64,000 bases of DNA from Lysobacter panacisoli (GTDB lineage Bacteria; Pseudomonadota; Gammaproteobacteria; Xanthomonadales; Xanthomonadaceae). How positions within the stretch are numbered: the first letter of the stretch is position 1; the number at the start of each line of letters is the position of its first letter. The stretch is taken from assembly GCF_009765165.1 (NCBI RefSeq), contig NZ_VLNU01000002.1, forward strand, positions 1 through 64,000, read 5' to 3'. Positions 1 through 9,670 of this stretch are shown one piece after another. The translations under genes were made by a program, and so were the position numbers. Under the pieces are notes generated by a model. The model was not told the DNA's origin, did no database searches, and saw only the letters and a list, made by a program, of their open reading frames with translations.

Positions 1-581
1 AGCGCCAATGCCATGCGGTACATCACCAGCAGTGCGCCGCCCGTCAGCGCCGGCCCAATCGTGCCGACGCCGGCCAGCCATTGAGCCCGATCCTTGTCCG
101 TCTCCAGGTTCTGACTGCCGTCGTGGAGGTTCAGGGCGTCGAGGGCGACCATCGCCGCTTCCATCTTCGCCAGGCTCGCGTTGATCATGTCCTCGGCATG
201 CTTGCTTTCACCCGTCAATGCCACGGTGATCTCACCCGGCAGCCCGTTCACCAGGAGGCTGTACACGTCACCGTTGCCGAGGGTCAGCGTCAGCGCCAGC
301 GTGACGATGAAGGCGACACGGCCCGCATCCACCATGCCTTCCATCGCGTTGTGAACCCGCCCCTGCAGGACGCGATAGCCGTACCACAGCAGCCACAGGA
401 CTACGATCACCGCTGCGCTTCCGCCTACCCAGCGCATCATTTCGTGGAGCGTGTTGTCGCGGAACGTATCGATTTCCTGATGCAGGAACTCGAAGATGAC
501 CTTGTAGTAGAGCCACTGGCCGATGCCGTCCCATTGGGTGCTCAGGCCATCCATCAATCCGGCGGTCAACACCTTGCCCAT
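1..581 (-). CDS. VirB6/TrbL-like type IV secretion inner-membrane protein (5' part only)
   Basis: The frame is open from an ATG at 581 to the left edge, giving the first 193 residues. A good ribosome site (AGAGGAAGG) lies about 8 nt upstream. The visible part has a hydrophilic N-terminus, a hydrophobic segment at about residues 54-74, another at 88-102, a loop of about 70 residues, and a third segment starting near 177. This pattern fits VirB6/TrbL, the polytopic inner-membrane channel component of type IV secretion and conjugation systems. Xanthomonads commonly carry a chromosomal type IV system that injects toxins into rival bacteria, but its other genes would lie left of the window. Family call is by topology and general resemblance, so moderate. 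Confidence 0.6.
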   Translation of the reverse strand, partial: MGKVLTAGLMDGLSTQWDGIGQWLYYKVIFEFLHQEIDTFRDNTLHEMMRWVGGSAAVIVVLWLLWYGYRVLQGRVHNAMEGMVDAGRVAFIVTLALTLTLGNGDVYSLLVNGLPGEITVALTGESKHAEDMINASLAKMEAAMVALDALNLHDGSQNLETDKDRAQWLAGVGTIGPALTGGALLVMYRMALA

Positions 582-709
582 TCCGTGGCCCTTCCTCTTC
601 GGGAAGGTCAGAGTTGAGTGCACATGCCCGCCAGTCCATAGGAACCGTCTGAACTATCGGCACTGCTAGCGCATAGGGAGGCGAATGACCTTCGGCTTGC
701 TGACGCGAC

Positions 710-1624
710 TCACTCGCCCGGCTTGGCCGCTTCCGTAGGTGCCGTGGTCGCATGCCTGCGCAGCAGCACCGCTTCGCGGTGGGCGATGTAGGCGTTCGAG
801 GCGAGGATGATGCCGGCGCCGACCCAGGTCCATGCGTCTACCGTCTCGCCGAACCACAACCAGCCGACCAGCGCCACCAGCGGCAGCTGGACGAAACTGA
901 TCGGCGTCAGCGCGGAAACTTCACCCAGTTTGAGTGCGTGCGTCCACAGCACCTGGCCGCCGGTGCCGAACAGGCCCGCGCCGATCACCCACAGCCAGGC
1001 GATGCCCTGCGGCCATTCCCACACGAACAGCGCGGGCACGATCGAGATCGGCACCCAGAACAGATACGTGTAGAGGACGATGGTGTTGGCGGCGTCCACG
1101 CGCGAGAGCTGCTTGATCTGGATCGCCACCACCGCGCTCAGCACTGCGGCGAGCAGCGCGATCAGCGTGCCGGCGCTGAAATCGGTGGAGCCGGGTCGCA
1201 CGATCACCAGCACACCGATGAAGCCCAGCGCGACGGCGGCCCAGCGTCGGCCGCGCACGTGTTCGCCCAGGAACAGCACGGCGAGGATGGTCACGAACAC
1301 CGGTGAGGAATACGACAGCGAGATCGCCTGCGCCAGAGGCAGGTGGCCGATCGCCCAGAAGCCGGCGAGCATCGAGAAGATGCCGATCGAACAACGCACG
1401 AAGTAGCGCGACAGCTGCGTGGTGCGCAGCGAGGCCGGGTCCACCCGCATCACCAGCGGCAACACCGCGAGCAGGCCGAACAGGTTGCGGAAGAACGCGA
1501 TCTCGAACGTGTGCAGCGTGTGCGAGGCGAGGCGGATGGTGATCGCCATCGCGCCGAAGCAGAGCGTGCTGGCGAGCATGAAGCCCGCGGCGCGAAGGGG
1601 ATGGTGGATCGTCGTCGCGCTCAC
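710..1624 (-). CDS. EamA/DMT-superfamily membrane transporter
   Basis: 304 residues with about ten hydrophobic helices arranged as two EamA repeats, the layout of drug/metabolite (RhaT/YdcZ-like) exporters of the inner membrane. The substrate cannot be told from sequence. The start is GTG at 1624, nine nt after the murB stop, with a purine run (AAGAGAA) before it, so it is probably translated as the last gene of an ALDH-pyrD-murB-eamA transcript. The C-terminal tail is short, polar and basic. Family confident, substrate unknown. Confidence 0.85.
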   Translation of the reverse strand: MSATTIHHPLRAAGFMLASTLCFGAMAITIRLASHTLHTFEIAFFRNLFGLLAVLPLVMRVDPASLRTTQLSRYFVRCSIGIFSMLAGFWAIGHLPLAQAISLSYSSPVFVTILAVLFLGEHVRGRRWAAVALGFIGVLVIVRPGSTDFSAGTLIALLAAVLSAVVAIQIKQLSRVDAANTIVLYTYLFWVPISIVPALFVWEWPQGIAWLWVIGAGLFGTGGQVLWTHALKLGEVSALTPISFVQLPLVALVGWLWFGETVDAWTWVGAGIILASNAYIAHREAVLLRRHATTAPTEAAKPGE

Positions 1625-1633
1625 GGAGTTCTC

Positions 1634-2674
1634 TTACCAGTCCGCACCGATGACCCGTGGCTCGGGTTCGATGGCGACGTTGAAGCGCCGTTGTACCGAT
1701 TCGGCGATGCGGCGGGCGAGGTCGAGCAGCTGTTGCCCGGTGGCGCGGCCGTGGTTGACCAGTACCAGCGCGTGCGTCGGCGCCACGCCGGCGTCGCCGT
1801 CGCGATGGCCCTTCCAGCCGCAGGCATCGATGAACCACGCGGCCGACAGCTTGCGCGTGTCGGCGTCGCTGCCGCGGAACACCGGCATCGCCGGGTACTC
1901 CGCCTGCAACGCCTCGACCAGCGCGGCGGGCACGATGGGATTCTTGAAGAAGCTGCCGGCGTTGCCGAGCACCGCCGGGTCGGGCAGCTTGCGGCGACGG
2001 ATGGCGATGACCGCTTCGGCGACTTGGCGCGGCGTCGGCGCAGCGATGCCCATCGCGATGAGTTCGTCGCCGATGCCGGCATAGTCGAGCTTCAGCGACG
2101 GCGCGCGCGACAGCGCGAATTCCACCGCAGTGACGATGAAGCGGTCGGGCTCGTGTTTGAACACGCTGTCGCGGTAGGCGAACTTGCACGCCTGCGCATC
2201 GAGGCGATGCACCTGGCCGGTGGACGGTTCGAACGCTTCCACCGCGTGCACGAATTCGCGCACTTCCACGCCGTAGGCGCCGATGTTCTGGATCGGCGCG
2301 GCGCCGACGGTGCCGGGAATCAGTGCCAGGTTCTCCAGCCCGGCGAAGCCGTCGGCGAGCGTGCGCATGACGAAGCCATGCCAGGGCACGCCCGCGTCGG
2401 CGCGGACGATGGCGTGGCCGTCGTGTTCCGCGACGATACGCACGCCGTGCGCTGTCAGCGCCAGCAGCGGCATGCCGGGATCGCCGGCGAACAGCAGGTT
2501 GCTGCCGCCGCCGATCACCAGCGGCGCGCGCGCGGAGAATTCCGGGCGGGCCAGCAGTTCGGGCAATGCGGCGGCATCGCGCACGTCCGCCAGCAGCGGG
2601 GCGGTCGCGGCGACACCGAAGGTGTTGCGGGTTTCCAGCGGGGCATCGTGCAGGACGCGGACGGACTCGCTCAT
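1634..2674 (-). CDS. murB: UDP-N-acetylenolpyruvoylglucosamine reductase
   Basis: 346 residues, the length of the long (type I, E. coli-like) MurB. It is the FAD- and NADPH-dependent cytoplasmic enzyme that reduces the enolpyruvyl group to give UDP-MurNAc in peptidoglycan precursor synthesis. The N-terminal NTFGV motif, the FAD-binding segment GGGSNLLF, the IPGTVGAAPIQNIGAYG stretch and the GSFFKNP motif with its catalytic serine are all present. It starts at an ATG 31 nt after pyrD and is followed closely by the EamA gene. Nothing unusual. Confidence 0.97.
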   Translation of the reverse strand: MSESVRVLHDAPLETRNTFGVAATAPLLADVRDAAALPELLARPEFSARAPLVIGGGSNLLFAGDPGMPLLALTAHGVRIVAEHDGHAIVRADAGVPWHGFVMRTLADGFAGLENLALIPGTVGAAPIQNIGAYGVEVREFVHAVEAFEPSTGQVHRLDAQACKFAYRDSVFKHEPDRFIVTAVEFALSRAPSLKLDYAGIGDELIAMGIAAPTPRQVAEAVIAIRRRKLPDPAVLGNAGSFFKNPIVPAALVEALQAEYPAMPVFRGSDADTRKLSAAWFIDACGWKGHRDGDAGVAPTHALVLVNHGRATGQQLLDLARRIAESVQRRFNVAIEPEPRVIGADW

Positions 2675-2705
2675 GCGTCGTCCCGCGATGTTTCGCGCAT
2701 CGCGC

Positions 2706-3764
2706 TCATACCACCGGCGGCATGTTGCCGCGACTAGGAGCTTCCTTGCGGCGACGCATGGCTTCGACGCATTCGTGGATCAGCCCCGGTCCGCGGTAGA
2801 CGAGACCGGTGTAGCACTGCACCAGGGTCGCGCCCGCGGCCATCTTCGCTGCCGCATCGGGGCCGGAGAGGATGCCGCCGACGCCGATCATCGGGATCGC
2901 CTCGGGCAGGCGCGTGCGCATCATGCGCAGCACGGCAGTGGCCTGGCCCAGCAGTGGTTTGCCGGACAGGCCGCCGATCTCGTTGGCGTGCGGCGCACCT
3001 TCGATACCGATGCGCGAGACCGTGGTGTTGGTGGCGATCACGCCGTCCACCTGCAGGTCGCCGAGCACGCGCGCGGCGGCCTCTACGTCGTCGTCGCTGA
3101 GGTCGGGCGCGATCTTCACCAGCATCGGCACGCGCTTGCCGTGCACGCCGGCAAGACGCTCCTGCGCGTCGCGCAGCGTGCCGATCAGCCGGCGCAGCGC
3201 CTGTTCTTCCTGCAGCTCACGCAGGCCCGCGGTGTTGGGCGAGGAAATGTTGACGGTGACGTAATCGGCGAGCGGGTACACGCGCTCCAGGCAGAGCAGG
3301 TAATCCAGCTCGGCGGAGTCGTTGGGCGTGTCCTTGTTCTTGCCGATGTTGATGCCGAGCAGGCCGTTGCGGCGCTTGGCCTTCTCGACATTGCGCACCA
3401 GCGCGTCCACGCCGCCGTTGTTGAAACCCAGCCGGTTGATGACGGCCTGCTGGTCGGGCAGGCGGAACATGCGCGGCTTCGGGTTGCCTTCCTGCGGACG
3501 CGGCGTGACCGTGCCGACCTCGACGAAGCCGAACCCCAGCGCGAGCAGCGCGTCGATGTGCGCGCCGTTCTTGTCCAGCCCGGCGGCGAGGCCGACCGGG
3601 TTGGGGAAGGTCAGGCCGAACGCGCGCGTCGGCAGCGGTGCGGGCCGGCGGGCCAGCAGCACGCTCGTGCCGCTGCGGTACGCGGCCTCCATCGCCTGGA
3701 GGGCGACGCCGTGGGCGGTCTCCGCATCGAAACCGAACAGGAAGGGGCGCGCGAGTCCGTACAT
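2706..3764 (-). CDS. pyrD: Dihydroorotate dehydrogenase (quinone), class 2
   Basis: 352 residues, standard length for membrane-associated class 2 PyrD, which oxidises dihydroorotate to orotate with FMN and ubiquinone in pyrimidine synthesis. The N-terminal amphipathic region precedes the barrel. Recognisable are the [12 protein letters not shown] motif, [20 protein letters not shown], the NISSPNT segment near the catalytic serine loop and the FMN phosphate site GVGGI near the C-terminus. It lies 9 nt downstream of the aldehyde dehydrogenase and 31 nt upstream of murB, implying co-transcription. A second pyrimidine-type gene, a dihydroorotase, lies at 41.4-42.7 kb. Confidence 0.97.
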   Translation of the reverse strand: MYGLARPFLFGFDAETAHGVALQAMEAAYRSGTSVLLARRPAPLPTRAFGLTFPNPVGLAAGLDKNGAHIDALLALGFGFVEVGTVTPRPQEGNPKPRMFRLPDQQAVINRLGFNNGGVDALVRNVEKAKRRNGLLGINIGKNKDTPNDSAELDYLLCLERVYPLADYVTVNISSPNTAGLRELQEEQALRRLIGTLRDAQERLAGVHGKRVPMLVKIAPDLSDDDVEAAARVLGDLQVDGVIATNTTVSRIGIEGAPHANEIGGLSGKPLLGQATAVLRMMRTRLPEAIPMIGVGGILSGPDAAAKMAAGATLVQCYTGLVYRGPGLIHECVEAMRRRKEAPSRGNMPPVV

Positions 3765-3773
3765 GCCGGTCCG

Positions 3774-5306
3774 TCAGAGATCGAACTTGATGCCCTGGGC
3801 CAGCGGCAGCGCGTCCGAGTAGTTGATGGTGTTGGTCTGGCGACGCATGTAAGCCCTCCACGCATCGGAGCCCGATTCGCGGCCACCGCCGGTTTCCTTC
3901 TCGCCGCCGAACGCACCGCCGATCTCGGCGCCGGAGGTGCCGATGTTGACGTTGGCGATGCCGCAGTCCGAGCCGGCCGCCGACAGGAACGCCTCGGCCG
4001 CCTTGAGGTTCTGGGTGAAGATCGACGACGACAGGCCCTGCGGCACGTCGTTCTGCATGTGGATGGCGTCGTCCAGGTTCTTGTACTTCATCACGTACAG
4101 GATCGGCGCGAACGTCTCGTGCTGGACGATCTCCGCGTCGTTGCCCAGGCCGGTGACGATGGTCGGCAGGACGAAGTTGCCCGGACGGTCGATCGCGGCA
4201 CCGCCGGTCTCGACCTTGCCACCGGCCGCCTTGGCCTTCTCGACGGCGTCGAGGTAGGCCTGCACGGCGTCGCGGCTGTTGAGCGGGCCCATCAGGTTGG
4301 TCGGGTCGGTCGGATCGCCGATCTTCTTCTCGACCTGCTTGTACGCGGCGATCAGCTTGGCGAGGACGTCGTCGTAGATCGACTCGTGCACGAACAGGCG
4401 GCGCGTGGTGGTGCAGCGCTGGCCGGCGGTGCCGACCGCGCCGAAGGCGATCGCGGGAATGGCGAGCTTCAGGTCGGCCGAGGGGTCGACGATGATCGCG
4501 TTGTTGCCGCCCAGCTCGAGCAGCGAGCGGCCCATGCGGCGCGCGACGCGCTCGCCGACGATGCGGCCGACCTTGGTCGAGCCGGTGAAGCTGATCAGCG
4601 GGATGCGCTTGTCGTCGACGAAGGTCGAGGCGAGCTCGGTGCCGGCGTCGTTGAACAGGAAGAAGATGTCCGGGAAACCGCCGGCCTTCAGCGCCTCGTT
4701 GCAGATCTTCATCGACGCGATGGCCGACAGCGGGGTCTTGGGCGAGGGCTTCCAGATCGTGATGTCGCCGCAGATCGCCGCGATGAACGAGTTCCAGGCC
4801 CACACCGCGACCGGGAAGTTGAACGCGGAGATCACGCCGACCAGGCCGATCGGATGCCACTGCTCGTACATGCGGTGGCCGGGACGCTCGGAATGCATGG
4901 TCAGGCCGTACAGCTGGCGCGACAGGCCGACCGCGAAGTCGCCGATGTCGATCATCTCCTGCACTTCGCCGTCGCCTTCCGGCTTGGACTTGCCCATCTC
5001 CAGCGCGACCAGCGAACCCAGCGCGTCCTTGTGCTTGCGCAGCGCGTCGGCGCACAGGCGGATGGCTTCGCCGCGACGCGGTGCCGGGGTGGTGCGCCAC
5101 ACCTTGTAGGCGGCCTGGGCGCGCTCGACGATGGTGTCGTAGTCGGCCTGCGAGGACGCGTGGACCTTCGCCAGCACCTCTCCGTTGGTCGGGTTGACCG
5201 ACTCCAGCACGCCGGCGTCGCGGGTAGCGGACCACTGGCCGCTGCCAAGGAAGGTGCCGGATTCGGTGTCGGCCAGGCCGAGCGCGGTGAGGACGGGGTG
5301 GGTCAT
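3774..5306 (-). CDS. ALDH7-type aldehyde dehydrogenase, probable L-aminoadipate-semialdehyde dehydrogenase
   Basis: 510 residues of the NAD(P)-dependent aldehyde dehydrogenase fold. The Rossmann segment is followed by FTGSTKVG, the general-base glutamate in LELGGNN, and the nucleophilic cysteine in [11 protein letters not shown]. The GGNN and [10 protein letters not shown] signatures are those of the ALDH7 (antiquitin/AmaB) branch rather than of betaine or succinate-semialdehyde dehydrogenases. AmaB-type enzymes oxidise 2-aminoadipate 6-semialdehyde in lysine degradation. It is the first gene of a minus-strand run with pyrD and murB, though no metabolic link between them is obvious. A lysine-degrading role would suit the lysine-producing LysA encoded at 16-17 kb; that link is inference. 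Confidence 0.88.
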   Translation of the reverse strand: MTHPVLTALGLADTESGTFLGSGQWSATRDAGVLESVNPTNGEVLAKVHASSQADYDTIVERAQAAYKVWRTTPAPRRGEAIRLCADALRKHKDALGSLVALEMGKSKPEGDGEVQEMIDIGDFAVGLSRQLYGLTMHSERPGHRMYEQWHPIGLVGVISAFNFPVAVWAWNSFIAAICGDITIWKPSPKTPLSAIASMKICNEALKAGGFPDIFFLFNDAGTELASTFVDDKRIPLISFTGSTKVGRIVGERVARRMGRSLLELGGNNAIIVDPSADLKLAIPAIAFGAVGTAGQRCTTTRRLFVHESIYDDVLAKLIAAYKQVEKKIGDPTDPTNLMGPLNSRDAVQAYLDAVEKAKAAGGKVETGGAAIDRPGNFVLPTIVTGLGNDAEIVQHETFAPILYVMKYKNLDDAIHMQNDVPQGLSSSIFTQNLKAAEAFLSAAGSDCGIANVNIGTSGAEIGGAFGGEKETGGGRESGSDAWRAYMRRQTNTINYSDALPLAQGIKFDL

Positions 5307-5383
5307 CGAAAGCTCCTGGGTTCGGGGCGGGCAACAGGCCGGAAGCGGGGGCTTCGCGGGGACGATTGCATTGCTCGCCGCAA

Positions 5384-5460
5384 TGGCGGCCCCGACACGA
5401 TTCGAACGTGCGACCTTCCCCTTAGGAGGGGGACGCTCTATCCAGCTGAGCTACGGGGCC
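5384..5460 (-). tRNA. tRNA-Arg (anticodon CCT)
   Basis: 77 nt with a full cloverleaf: seven-pair acceptor stem GGCCCCG/CGGGGCC, D-arm GCTC/GAGC, anticodon stem TCCCC/GGGGA with loop CTCCTAA (anticodon CCT, reads AGG), T-arm with TTCGAAT, discriminator G and an encoded CCA. It sits between the aldehyde dehydrogenase and the SDF symporter genes. tRNA-Arg genes are frequent integration sites, but no integrase or obvious att duplication is visible next to it. Confidence 0.97.
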
Positions 5461-5549
5461 ATTAGCCGCGCATTTTCGCATGAACGCGCCGGATCCGGGC
5501 CGGGGTTTTTCGAGGCCGTGGTGGCACTTGCGCGCGCGGACCACGCCGA

Positions 5550-6812
5550 TCAGGCCGCGGGACCGGCGGGAACGTCGTCCGGGTCCGCCGGCTGGCCGCG
5601 CGCGACCACGGTGGTCGCGGTGAGATCGCCGGTGACGTTGCCGAGCGTGGCGAATACGTCGGGAATCGTGTCCAGGGCCAGCAGCACGCCGAGCGGTTCG
5701 ACCGGCAGGCCCATCGCTTGCGTGACCGGCATGTTGGTGGCCATGAAGCTGACCTGCCCGGGCAGGCCGACCGAGCCCATGCTGATCACCACCGCCAGCG
5801 CCGCGCCCGCCGCGAGCTGGGCGACGCTCAGGTCCACGCCGTAGGCCCAGGCGATGAACGCCGCCACGCCCATGTACTGGATCGGGCTGGTGATGCGGAA
5901 CAGCGACACCGCCATCGGCAGGACCAGCGAGGTCACGCTCAGCGGGTGGCCGAGGCGTTCGCGCGAGGATTCGATCATCGCAGGCAGCGAGGCCAGCGAC
6001 GACTGCGTGCTGGCCGCCACGACCTGCGCCGGCGCGATCGCCGAGGCGAAGCGGCGCAGGCGTTCGCGCCCGGCCAGCACGGCAATGGGGTACATCAGCG
6101 CGGTCGCGCACAGGTACATGGCCGACAGGATCGCGATGTACCAGCCGAACGCGCCGATCATGCCGTGGCCCACGCGCGCGCATACCGCCAGCACCAGCGC
6201 GAACACGCCGATCGGCGCGACCCACAGCACCCAGTGCACGATCACGATCATCACGTCGGCGATGCCCTGCACCAGTTCCAGCACGCGGCTGCGGCGCGTC
6301 GCCTCGATGCGGGTCAGGCCGAAGCCGAAGAACAGCGCGAACACCACCAGCGGCAGCATCGCGCTCTGCGCAGCGGCGGCGATGGCATTGCTCGGGATGA
6401 TCCCGGCGAACCATTCGGCCAGCGAGCTGGGCAACGACAGCTGCGCCGCGCCGGCGGTCGCCGCGCGCAGCGATTCGGCCAGTCCTTCCTGGCGCGGCAC
6501 GAACGAGAACAGGATCGGCGCGACGATCGCCGCGTAGGCCGCGCACAGGCTCAGGATCACCACGAAGGTCACGATCGCGCGGCGCGCGGTGCGCCCCGAC
6601 GCGGCGGCGTCCGTGGCGTGGTTCACGCCCAGCACGACCAGCGCGGCGACCAGCGGCACCACCGTCATCTGCAGCGCGTTGAGCCACAGCCGGCCCACCG
6701 GCGCCACCAGGTCCGCCACCTTCACCGCCAGCACGGGATCGCCCCAGGCCAGCAAAAGGCCGATCACGGCGCCGAGGAAGAGTGCGAGCAGGACGCGGGC
6801 GGTGTTCGACAT
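5550..6812 (-). CDS. SDF-family dicarboxylate/amino acid:cation symporter
   Basis: 420 residues with the multi-helix layout of the sodium- or proton-coupled glutamate/dicarboxylate transporter family (GltP/DctA/SstT): a long hydrophobic N-terminal half, the serine-rich reentrant region (AASTQSSLASLPAM) and the second reentrant segment with the MATNMPV motif. It takes up acidic or neutral amino acids across the inner membrane. It is the last gene of the minus-strand set starting at 11068 and lies 57 nt after the L,D-transpeptidase-like gene. In this context glutamate or alanine freed from stem peptides is a plausible substrate (inference). Confidence 0.88.
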   Translation of the reverse strand: MSNTARVLLALFLGAVIGLLLAWGDPVLAVKVADLVAPVGRLWLNALQMTVVPLVAALVVLGVNHATDAAASGRTARRAIVTFVVILSLCAAYAAIVAPILFSFVPRQEGLAESLRAATAGAAQLSLPSSLAEWFAGIIPSNAIAAAAQSAMLPLVVFALFFGFGLTRIEATRRSRVLELVQGIADVMIVIVHWVLWVAPIGVFALVLAVCARVGHGMIGAFGWYIAILSAMYLCATALMYPIAVLAGRERLRRFASAIAPAQVVAASTQSSLASLPAMIESSRERLGHPLSVTSLVLPMAVSLFRITSPIQYMGVAAFIAWAYGVDLSVAQLAAGAALAVVISMGSVGLPGQVSFMATNMPVTQAMGLPVEPLGVLLALDTIPDVFATLGNVTGDLTATTVVARGQPADPDDVPAGPAA

Positions 6813-6869
6813 CGGGTATCCAGAAGGGAAGGGCGGGTCGGGACGGACGCGATGTCCGGCCCGATATTC

Positions 6870-7655
6870 TCATCGAGCCGGCGTCGCCGGCGGCAGGGCC
6901 CAATCGTGGCGCAGTCGTTCCAGTTCGTCATGGGGCAATAACACGAAGACCGGTCGCCGCGCCGGCGACAGCCACGCCAGCAGTGCCTGCATCGCCGGTT
7001 CCGCCATCGCGGTGCAGCCGGCGGTCGCCTCGCCGGGCGCCTTCCACAGGTGGGCGAAGATGCAACTGCCCGCGCCGCTGCGGTTGTCGGGGTTGTGTTC
7101 GATCACGAAACCCAGCTTGTAGCGCTGGTCGCCGTTGGCGAGCAGGTCGCGGCGCATGGGCTCGCTCGAACCGGCCACCGCCGCTTCGCCAACTTCGCGC
7201 GAATCGACGATGCGGTTGTAGAGCGGCGAGCCGTTGACGTCGATGCACCAGTCCGAGGCGTTCATGCCCTGATACGGCCAGCCCGTGTCGGCGCGGTCCG
7301 CGTAACCGAACGCGGTGCCGATGCGGAACACGCCTGCCGGCGCGCGGCCATCGCCTTCGCGCTTCTGCGGCCCGTTCGACTGCGCCGGATGCAGGCCGAC
7401 GCCCCACGCCGAGCCGCTGCGGCCGACGGTGATGGGCTGGGCCTGTCCGACTTCGCGCCATCGCGTTCCGTCGCGCTCGAAATGACGCAGCGAACCGGTG
7501 GTGGCGTCCCAGTCCGGCGTGACCACCAGCACCAGCTGCTGGGCGTCGGCCCATGCGAGCTCGGCCTTCCTCGTGCCGGTGGCGCAGGCCGCCAGGCACA
7601 GCACGGACAGGATCAGGCAGGCACGCAGCAGGGTCTTGGCGGCAGGCATCGGCAT
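6870..7655 (-). CDS. L,D-transpeptidase (YkuD)-like lipoprotein
   Basis: 261 residues. A signal peptide ends in the lipobox LAAC (Cys24), so the product should be anchored in the envelope. The C-terminal half carries a YkuD-like active-site arrangement: histidine in IFAHLW (His202) and cysteine in TAGCTAM (Cys214), with the upstream RAPAGVFRIG motif typical of the fold. YkuD enzymes act on the L-centre of peptidoglycan stem peptides as transpeptidases or carboxypeptidases. Two ATGs lie in frame, at 7655 and 7649. GAGG abuts the first and sits 6 nt from the second, so 7649 may be the true start. Embedded in a murein-peptide gene set, 11 nt after the regulator. The exact reaction is not established. 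Confidence 0.78.
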   Translation of the reverse strand: MPMPAAKTLLRACLILSVLCLAACATGTRKAELAWADAQQLVLVVTPDWDATTGSLRHFERDGTRWREVGQAQPITVGRSGSAWGVGLHPAQSNGPQKREGDGRAPAGVFRIGTAFGYADRADTGWPYQGMNASDWCIDVNGSPLYNRIVDSREVGEAAVAGSSEPMRRDLLANGDQRYKLGFVIEHNPDNRSGAGSCIFAHLWKAPGEATAGCTAMAEPAMQALLAWLSPARRPVFVLLPHDELERLRHDWALPPATPAR

Positions 7656-7666
7656 CCTCGGGTGGG

Positions 7667-8515
7667 TCAGCTGTCGAGCAGGTCGTGGATGCGCTCGAAA
7701 TTGCGGTCGAGCTGCATGCGGCGCTCCTCGCTCGCGTCGCACAGCAGCACGAAGATCAGATCGAGCAGGTGCTGCAATGCGGACTGGTAGAGCAACGGTT
7801 CGATATGGCGGCGCTCGTCGTGCGCGGACACCAGCAGGGCCGCATCGGCGTGCGCGCGCAGCGGATTGGGCGTATGCCGGGTCACCGACACGACCTTGCC
7901 GTCGCGTTCGCGGAACAGGTGGCTGATCTGGCACAGCGCCGGCTGGCGGCCGTGTTCGGAGAACACCAGCAGCACGTCGCCACGCGCGCAGGTGGAGACG
8001 CCGGCCTGCATCAGCATCGCGTCGACGTAGTGCACCGTCAGCACGCCGAGCATCGACAGCCGCGTGGCGAACGCGCGTGCCGGGATGCCGTCCTCGCCCA
8101 GGCCGATGATGAACACCTTGCCGGCCTGCTGGATCGCATGGGCGATGGCGTCGATGCGTTCGGGCGGATTGATCAGCCGCGTTTCGGCCTCGGCCAGCGC
8201 CTTGAGGTGCCACAGGTTCTCGGCGAGCGCCGCATGCGGATCGTCGCGACGGACGTCGGCGGTGCCGGTTTCCTCGGCACCGTCGCCGCGCGCCACCGCC
8301 TGCCCGATCGAGTACTTGAGGTCCGGATAGCCCTTGTATCCGAGCTTCTGGCTGAACTTCACCACGCTCGACTGGCTGATGCCGAGCGCGTTGGCGAGCT
8401 GCTGCGAAGAGTAGTCGCGCAACAGGTGCGCGTTCTCCAGCAGGAAGTCCGCAATGCGCCGTTCGATGGCCGACATCTGGTCGCGTTCCGCGCGGATCTT
8501 CAGCAGTGGCGACAT
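7667..8515 (-). CDS. MurR/RpiR-family transcriptional regulator
   Basis: 282 residues with the RpiR architecture: an N-terminal helix-turn-helix (about residues 36-59, with SQQLANALGISQSSVVKF) and a SIS sugar-phosphate-binding domain from about 120 to 250 (FIIGLGEDG, then LLVFSEHG). The family includes MurR, the repressor of MurNAc-6-phosphate catabolism. The gene lies inside the minus-strand set, 11 nt from both the epimerase and the L,D-transpeptidase-like gene. It is therefore the natural candidate to control the divergent promoters near 11.28 kb and its own transcript. The effector is unknown. Confidence 0.88.
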   Translation of the reverse strand: MSPLLKIRAERDQMSAIERRIADFLLENAHLLRDYSSQQLANALGISQSSVVKFSQKLGYKGYPDLKYSIGQAVARGDGAEETGTADVRRDDPHAALAENLWHLKALAEAETRLINPPERIDAIAHAIQQAGKVFIIGLGEDGIPARAFATRLSMLGVLTVHYVDAMLMQAGVSTCARGDVLLVFSEHGRQPALCQISHLFRERDGKVVSVTRHTPNPLRAHADAALLVSAHDERRHIEPLLYQSALQHLLDLIFVLLCDASEERRMQLDRNFERIHDLLDS

Positions 8516-8526
8516 GCCCGCTCCAC

Positions 8527-9624
8527 TCAGTCGGGAAGGAGTTCCAGGCCGCGGATCTCGCGGATGCCCAGGCCGGGCGCGTCGGTCACCGAGATTTCCG
8601 ACTCGTTGAAGATGACGCCCCCGTCGACCGGATTGAACGCGCTCAGCGACGGTCCGTCCAGATCCACCTTGGTGATCGCGTTGGACTTGGCCACCGCCAG
8701 GTGCACGGCAGCGGCGACGCTGATGCTGCTTTCGAGCATGCAGCCGATCATGCATTCCACGTCGTACAGCGCGGCGATGTCGGCGATGCGGATCGCATTG
8801 GACAGGCCGCCGGTCTTCATCAGCTTGATGTTGATGATGTCGGCCGCGCGCATGCGGATCAGGTCGATCACCTCGGTCGGTCCGAACACGCTCTCGTCGG
8901 CCATGATCGGCGTGTGGACGCGCTCGGTGACGTATTTCATGCCGTCCAGGTCCTGCGCCTTGACCGGCTGTTCGACCAGCTCCAGGCGCACGCCGGCGTC
9001 CTCGAGCATGTTGATCGCATGCACGGCCTGTTTTGCGGTCCAGCCCTGGTTGGCGTCCAGTCGCAGCAGGGCGCGGCCTTCGACGGCGGCGTAGATCGCC
9101 TTGACCCGCTCGATGTCCACGCCGATGTCCTTGCCGACCTTGATCTTCAGCGACTCGAAGCCGCGTTCCACCGCGCTGATCGAGTCGGCCACCATCTTGT
9201 CGATGTAATCCACGCTGATGGTGATGTCGGTGGTGATCACCGGATCGCCGCCGCCGAGCATCTTGTACAGCGGCACGCCGTAGAGCTGGCCGAACAGGTC
9301 GTATACCGCGATCTCCACCGCGGCCTTGGCGCTGGTGTTCTTCTCCAGCGCGGTCTGGATGAGCTGGGTGATGCGGTTGAGGTTGGCGATTTCCTGGCCG
9401 ATCAGGCGCGGCGCGATGAACTTGCGGATCGCTTCGATGATCGAGCCGTGGGTGTCGCCGGTGATGACTGCGGTGGCCGGCGCTTCGCCGTAGCCGATCT
9501 GGCCCGTGTCGGTGTGCACCGCGACCACGATGTCCTCCACCGCTTCGACCGTGCGCAGCGCGGTCTTGAACGGCGTCTTCAGCGGTACGCGCAGCATGCC
9601 GAATCGGATGTCGGTGATTTTCAT
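8527..9624 (-). CDS. Dipeptide epimerase (L-Ala-D/L-Glu epimerase-like, enolase superfamily)
   Basis: 365 residues of the muconate-lactonising subgroup of enolases. Acid/base lysines are visible in SLKIKVGK (Lys160, Lys162) and at Lys267 in NIKLMK. Metal ligands are Asp190 (LDANQGW), Glu218 (VEQP) and Asp243 (MADES). This set matches dipeptide epimerases such as YcjG/YkfB, which convert L-Ala-D-Glu from murein into L-Ala-L-Glu for ordinary peptidases. There is no signal peptide, so it acts in the cytoplasm. The ATG at 9624 begins the conserved fold. It lies 46 nt after an NlpC/P60 endopeptidase that would produce its substrate. Substrate range in this family varies, so a related dipeptide is possible. 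Confidence 0.9.
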   Translation of the reverse strand: MKITDIRFGMLRVPLKTPFKTALRTVEAVEDIVVAVHTDTGQIGYGEAPATAVITGDTHGSIIEAIRKFIAPRLIGQEIANLNRITQLIQTALEKNTSAKAAVEIAVYDLFGQLYGVPLYKMLGGGDPVITTDITISVDYIDKMVADSISAVERGFESLKIKVGKDIGVDIERVKAIYAAVEGRALLRLDANQGWTAKQAVHAINMLEDAGVRLELVEQPVKAQDLDGMKYVTERVHTPIMADESVFGPTEVIDLIRMRAADIINIKLMKTGGLSNAIRIADIAALYDVECMIGCMLESSISVAAAVHLAVAKSNAITKVDLDGPSLSAFNPVDGGVIFNESEISVTDAPGLGIREIRGLELLPD

Positions 9625-9670
9625 TCTTCGTGTTCGAGGGATGGAGTACGGGTAGGGTGGCGGCGCCCGG

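Noticed and set aside
268..753. 161-codon minus-strand frame overlapping the virB6-like start
   Set aside because: Arg/Pro-rich with no family features. It is out of frame with the well-supported membrane protein and would overlap the EamA gene end.
5384..5460. tRNA-Arg as an integration site for a genomic island containing the murein-peptide locus
   Set aside because: No integrase, no visible duplicated tRNA 3' end at the far side, and GC content does not change noticeably across the locus.
2283..5465. Very long open frame on the plus strand opposite murB, pyrD and the aldehyde dehydrogenase
   Set aside because: High GC makes antisense frames stay open. Its translation is low-complexity and Arg/Ala/His-rich with no fold or motif, whereas the minus-strand genes are unambiguous.
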